A stretch of DNA of 64,000 bases from JBGTCD01 sp041749015 (GTDB lineage Bacteria; Bacteroidota; Bacteroidia; Cytophagales; Cyclobacteriaceae): positions 20,910 through 84,909 of the forward strand of contig JBGTCD010000134.1 of assembly GCA_041749015.1 (NCBI GenBank), in the 5' to 3' direction. Below the pieces are notes generated by a model. The model did not search any database, was not told where the DNA came from, and saw nothing but the letters and a program-made list of their open reading frames with translations. Within the stretch, counting starts at the first letter, position 1. Each line of letters begins with the position of its first letter. The translations under genes were made by a program, and so were the position numbers. Shown piece after piece: positions 61,492 through 64,000 of the stretch.

Positions 61492-62043
61492 TTGAAAAGG
61501 TTGCCTTTAAATAACGAAAAAATCCTTATTTCCCAGCTTAAAAAGGGGGATCATCAGGCATTTAATGCCTTGTTTGAATATTATGGAAAGAAGCTCTATT
61601 ATTTTTCCCTTCGGTATTTTAATGAAACCGCTGATGCAGAAGAGATTGTACAAGAAGTTTTCCTTAAAGTTTGGGAGAAAAAGGCAAATATAAAAAAGGA
61701 TTGTTCCTTTAATGCTTTCCTAATTAAAATATCTAAAAATTTAATTTACAATAAGTTAAGGCAAAAGATTAACTCTCAGAAATATCAATATCATCTGGCT
61801 CATCAAAATAATTTTTCCGAAAACACCACGGAGAATGACAATAATTTTAAATCCCTTAACGGTCTTATAAACGAAAGTATCCAAGCTATGCCCCCGCAGC
61901 GACAGGAAGTGTTCCGGTTAAGCAGAGAGAAAGGGCAAAATAATGGTGAAATTGCCAGGACTCTTAATATCTCATTAAGTACGGTAGAGAACCATATTAA
62001 TAAGGCGCTTAAGACTGTACGGGAATTTATTAAGGTTCCCTAA
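61492..62043 (+). CDS. ECF-type RNA polymerase sigma factor (FecI-like)
   Basis: 183 residues from the TTG at 61492, which gives the usual Bacteroidota ECF length and start (PLNNEKILISQLKKGDHQAF). Region 2 (FNALFEYYGKKLYYFSLRYF, EEIVQEVFLKVWEKK) and region 4 (NNGEIARTLNISLSTVENHINKAL) are complete. The paired FecR-type anti-sigma gene follows 219 bases later on the same strand. Such pairs control a TonB-dependent transporter in response to substrate binding at the cell surface; the target locus probably lies downstream of the window. An upstream in-frame TTG at 61426 would add 22 residues that do not look like a sigma factor. Confidence 0.92.
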   Translation: MKRLPLNNEKILISQLKKGDHQAFNALFEYYGKKLYYFSLRYFNETADAEEIVQEVFLKVWEKKANIKKDCSFNAFLIKISKNLIYNKLRQKINSQKYQYHLAHQNNFSENTTENDNNFKSLNGLINESIQAMPPQRQEVFRLSREKGQNNGEIARTLNISLSTVENHINKALKTVREFIKVP

Positions 62044-62096
62044 GTTTCACTAATTTTAAAAAGTTTGAGTTTAGTTTTAAATTTTAGTATTTTTTA

Positions 62097-62128
62097 TTGA
62101 ATAGTATGTTAGAAGTTGTTTAAATTTG
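62097..62128 (+). promoter_or_regulatory. Candidate sigma-A promoter before the first fecR
   Basis: TTG at 62097-62099, 21 bases, then TAAATTTG at 62121-62128. The -33 element has ATTG rather than TTTG. The predicted start near 62135 leaves a leader of about 125 bases before the FecR ATG. Confidence 0.4.
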
Positions 62129-62262
62129 AACCATAATTGGGTGCGCATACTCACTGACAAATGATCATGAAGTAAACCAAATTATTAAAATGATCTAGTG
62201 GATTTATTTGCCTCAACCGATAGTTTTTACTTTACCTAAGCCCATATAATTTTATTATTTGT

Positions 62263-63261
62263 ATGGATAAAAATTTGCTACGAAAGTATTTAAACAATGA
62301 GTGTAGTGCCGAAGAGGCTTCTCTGGTGCTAGACTGGATCAATTCTGAAAATAATAGAGATGAGGTTATTGATGATTTGGAACATGATTGGCTGGAATTC
62401 AATGATGAGACCCAATTAAGCCCCAATAATTTCGAGCGAATTAGGCACCACATTAATCGGTCTATTAAAATCAACCGGATATCCCAAAAGAAATTTCTTT
62501 TGGGTGCGGCAGCGTCCTTGTTACTTTTAATTTCAGTTACCCTTTACTTTTACAAGCCAGTTTCAGCTTTGCATGAGGGATTTTCAGAAGTCACTACGTT
62601 AAAAGGTGAACGAAAAACTATTATTCTTAGTGATGGATCAAGTATTTTATTAGATGCCGACTCCAAGGTAATTTATCCAAAACATCTAACTAAAGATAAT
62701 AGAGAAGTTTTTTTGGAAGGCCAAGCCTTTTTCAGAATGACTTCTTCAAAGCCCCTAAAAATTAACTCTAATAATCTTACTACGATTGCGAGAGCCACTT
62801 CATTTTCTGTTTCCGCTTTTCCCGATATGGACAAGATTATTGTGGCTATTAAGGAGGGAATTGCCGAGGTGCACACTGGTGAGGAAAAGATCATGCCATT
62901 GTTGAAGTTGAGATTTCCCAAGGGGGGTACTCATACTAGGGAGATACTCCCAACTGTTGTGAAGGAAAGGGAATACCTTGCCTACAATAAACAAGGGGAT
63001 ACTCTTGAAAAAGAAACCTACCATAATGAAAAGCAGGTTTTTGGCTGGAAAGAAGGAATTATTTATTTCAAAGAAGCCAATTCACGGGAAATCTCCAGCA
63101 CCCTGGAACGCTGGTATGGTGTAGATATTTGCTTTGATAAGGAAACAGAGACTCTATTTAGTGGAGAGTTTTCTAATCAAAAGGTTGAGGAAATAGTAAA
63201 GGCAATTGGCAATACATCTCAAATGGAATTTAAAATTGGACCTAATTGCAAAAATATTTAG
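62263..63261 (+). CDS. FecR-family anti-sigma factor (first of two)
   Basis: 332 residues. N-terminal cytoplasmic anti-sigma helix bundle (MDKNLLRKYLNNECSAEEAS), one transmembrane helix at about 76-97 (LLGAAASLLLLISVTLYFY), FecR domain in the periplasm (about 105-200, LKGERKTIILSDGSSILLD, FLEGQAFFRM) and the C-terminal DUF4974 secretin-like domain (about 265-330, YFKEANSREISSTLERWYGV). It holds the sigma factor at the membrane until a TonB-dependent receptor signals. Complete and intact. A very similar gene follows 206 bases downstream. Confidence 0.94.
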   Translation: MDKNLLRKYLNNECSAEEASLVLDWINSENNRDEVIDDLEHDWLEFNDETQLSPNNFERIRHHINRSIKINRISQKKFLLGAAASLLLLISVTLYFYKPVSALHEGFSEVTTLKGERKTIILSDGSSILLDADSKVIYPKHLTKDNREVFLEGQAFFRMTSSKPLKINSNNLTTIARATSFSVSAFPDMDKIIVAIKEGIAEVHTGEEKIMPLLKLRFPKGGTHTREILPTVVKEREYLAYNKQGDTLEKETYHNEKQVFGWKEGIIYFKEANSREISSTLERWYGVDICFDKETETLFSGEFSNQKVEEIVKAIGNTSQMEFKIGPNCKNI

Positions 63262-63427
63262 GACATCTCACACCTACTTATTGCAATAAAGAATTCCGCA
63301 CTAAAATAGCATCTCTATTATTTTTTGGAATTTAGACCCCTATCATATTTTTCAGGTTTTTTCAAAAGAATCACTACAATTATTAAGGTTCCACAAATTA
63401 GATAAGAAATATTTTTTGGTTCCCGAT

Positions 63428-63467
63428 AGGTGCAAACCACCTCTTAAGTGTATACATAATAAGAGGT
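63428..63467 (+). promoter_or_regulatory. Hairpin pair abutting the second fecR start codon
   Basis: ACCTCTTA (63439-63446) pairs perfectly with TAAGAGGT (63460-63467), whose last base touches the ATG at 63468. An alternative stem AGGTG/CACCT (63428-63432 with 63438-63442) uses the same ACCT, so the two are mutually exclusive. A translational switch is possible; this is inference from base pairing only. Confidence 0.35.
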
Positions 63468-64000
63468 ATGGAAAAGGAACAATTAAGAAAATATTTAAAC
63501 AATCAATGTACCCAGGAGGAGGTCAGTAGAGTATTAGGTTGGGGTAACTCTGATGCTAATCGGATTGCTTTTATTAAATCAATTGAGGACGATTGGGAAG
63601 TGTTTGGAAATGAGGTATTCCTAACTCCCTCATCATTCTCCTTAATTTCCAATAAGGTCAACAATAATCTTAGTGAAGCTTCCGAAACCGGATTTTCTGG
63701 AAGGAGGCTTTCTATTTGGATGATAGCGGCCTCCTTGGCACTTTTAGTGGTATTATCAATTTTTATTGTTAGTAGGGATAATATCGAAGGTGAATTTTCT
63801 GAGAGGGTGACTTTAAAAGGTGAGCGTTCTACTATTCATCTTAGTGATGGGTCCTCTATATTATTGGATTCGGACAGCAGACTCATATATCCATCAAAGC
63901 TAACTAATAACAATCGTGAAATTTATCTGGAAGGACAGGCATTTTTCAGGTTGGCATCTTCAAATCCAATTACCATCAATTCAAATAATGTAACTACGGT
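63468..64000 (+). CDS. FecR-family anti-sigma factor (second, 3' truncated)
   Basis: Reading from the ATG at 63468 gives 177 complete codons with no stop before the window edge. The translation starts MEKEQLRKYLNNQCTQEEVS, has one transmembrane helix (ASLALLVVLSIFIV, about residues 86-99) and continues into a FecR domain with LKGERSTIHLSDGSSILLD and YLEGQAFFRLASSNP. It is strikingly close to the first fecR in the same positions (for example KGER, LSDGSSILLD, LEGQAFFR, INSNN). The C-terminal domain lies beyond the window. Tandem anti-sigma paralogs behind one ECF sigma gene suggest duplication; a second sigma gene is not seen between them. Confidence 0.93.
   Translation, partial: MEKEQLRKYLNNQCTQEEVSRVLGWGNSDANRIAFIKSIEDDWEVFGNEVFLTPSSFSLISNKVNNNLSEASETGFSGRRLSIWMIAASLALLVVLSIFIVSRDNIEGEFSERVTLKGERSTIHLSDGSSILLDSDSRLIYPSKLTNNNREIYLEGQAFFRLASSNPITINSNNVTT

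Noticed and set aside
1..64000. CRISPR array, insertion sequence or prophage
   Set aside because: No regular short direct repeats with spacers, no transposase or integrase reading frame, and no phage structural genes were seen.

Overview
The window is a stretch of chromosome from a Bacteroidota bacterium, most likely of the Cytophagales/Cyclobacteriaceae type (inference from gene content; no rRNA is present to settle it). The pointers are a type III glutamine synthetase, a TonB-dependent receptor with a carboxypeptidase-like N-terminal domain followed by a DUF4249 lipoprotein, ECF sigma/FecR pairs, a two-lipoyl pyruvate dehydrogenase E2, many small secreted proteins and outer-membrane barrels ending their signal peptides in AQ or SQ, no clear Shine-Dalgarno sequences, several TTG starts, and promoter-like TTTG-N20/21-TAnnTTTG elements. 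Base composition looks like low-to-mid 40s %GC by eye and is even throughout; I see no insertion sequence, prophage, integrase or CRISPR array.

Layout. 1-8.7 kb: the 3' end of metG, then a minus-strand run (small barrel protein, two-helix membrane protein, secreted protein, leuS, thiamine-binding-like protein) facing away from an amidohydrolase/D-threonine-aldolase-like gene pair. 8.7-14.1 kb: a TerB-like protein, two exported proteins of unknown role and glnN (type III), followed by a nested inverted-repeat element in a 0.5-kb gap. 14.5-20.2 kb, minus strand: secreted protein, S41 C-terminal processing protease, FabH, TPR protein and SRAP/HMCES-type protein. 20.4-30.6 kb, plus strand: TonB-dependent receptor and DUF4249 lipoprotein, M49-like lipoprotein peptidase, a metallopeptidase-like/beta-propeller/barrel chimera, pyruvate dehydrogenase E2 and HslV. 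30.8-34.5 kb: a short TonB-C-domain protein divergent from a gluconate catabolic operon (gntK-gnd-gntP). 34.8-43.3 kb: helix-hairpin-helix protein, a 1343-residue SF1 helicase, aspS, a secreted protein, tadA and a manganese-type superoxide dismutase.

43.4-49.7 kb, minus strand: a tightly packed run TPR protein - phosphosulfolactate synthase-like - DUF368 - aroE - uvrB. 49.8-56.4 kb, minus strand: a small exopolysaccharide cluster (glycosyltransferase, rfbC, Wza-like exporter, Wzc-like tyrosine kinase, terminator, CpsB-like phosphatase, NAD-dependent epimerase). 56.6-61.2 kb: hflX, a hybrid histidine kinase and tRNA-Arg(CCU). 61.4-64 kb: an ECF sigma factor and two tandem FecR-type anti-sigma factors, the second cut by the window edge; this layout usually precedes a SusC/SusD-type uptake locus, which would lie beyond the window.

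Most of the window is housekeeping. The parts most worth a second look are the five-gene ComA/DUF368 operon, the peptidase-propeller-barrel chimera, the large helicase with a degenerate-looking nuclease-like tail, the intergenic inverted-repeat element, and the tandem FecR genes with a hairpin abutting the second start codon. I found no convincing completely new multi-gene system.
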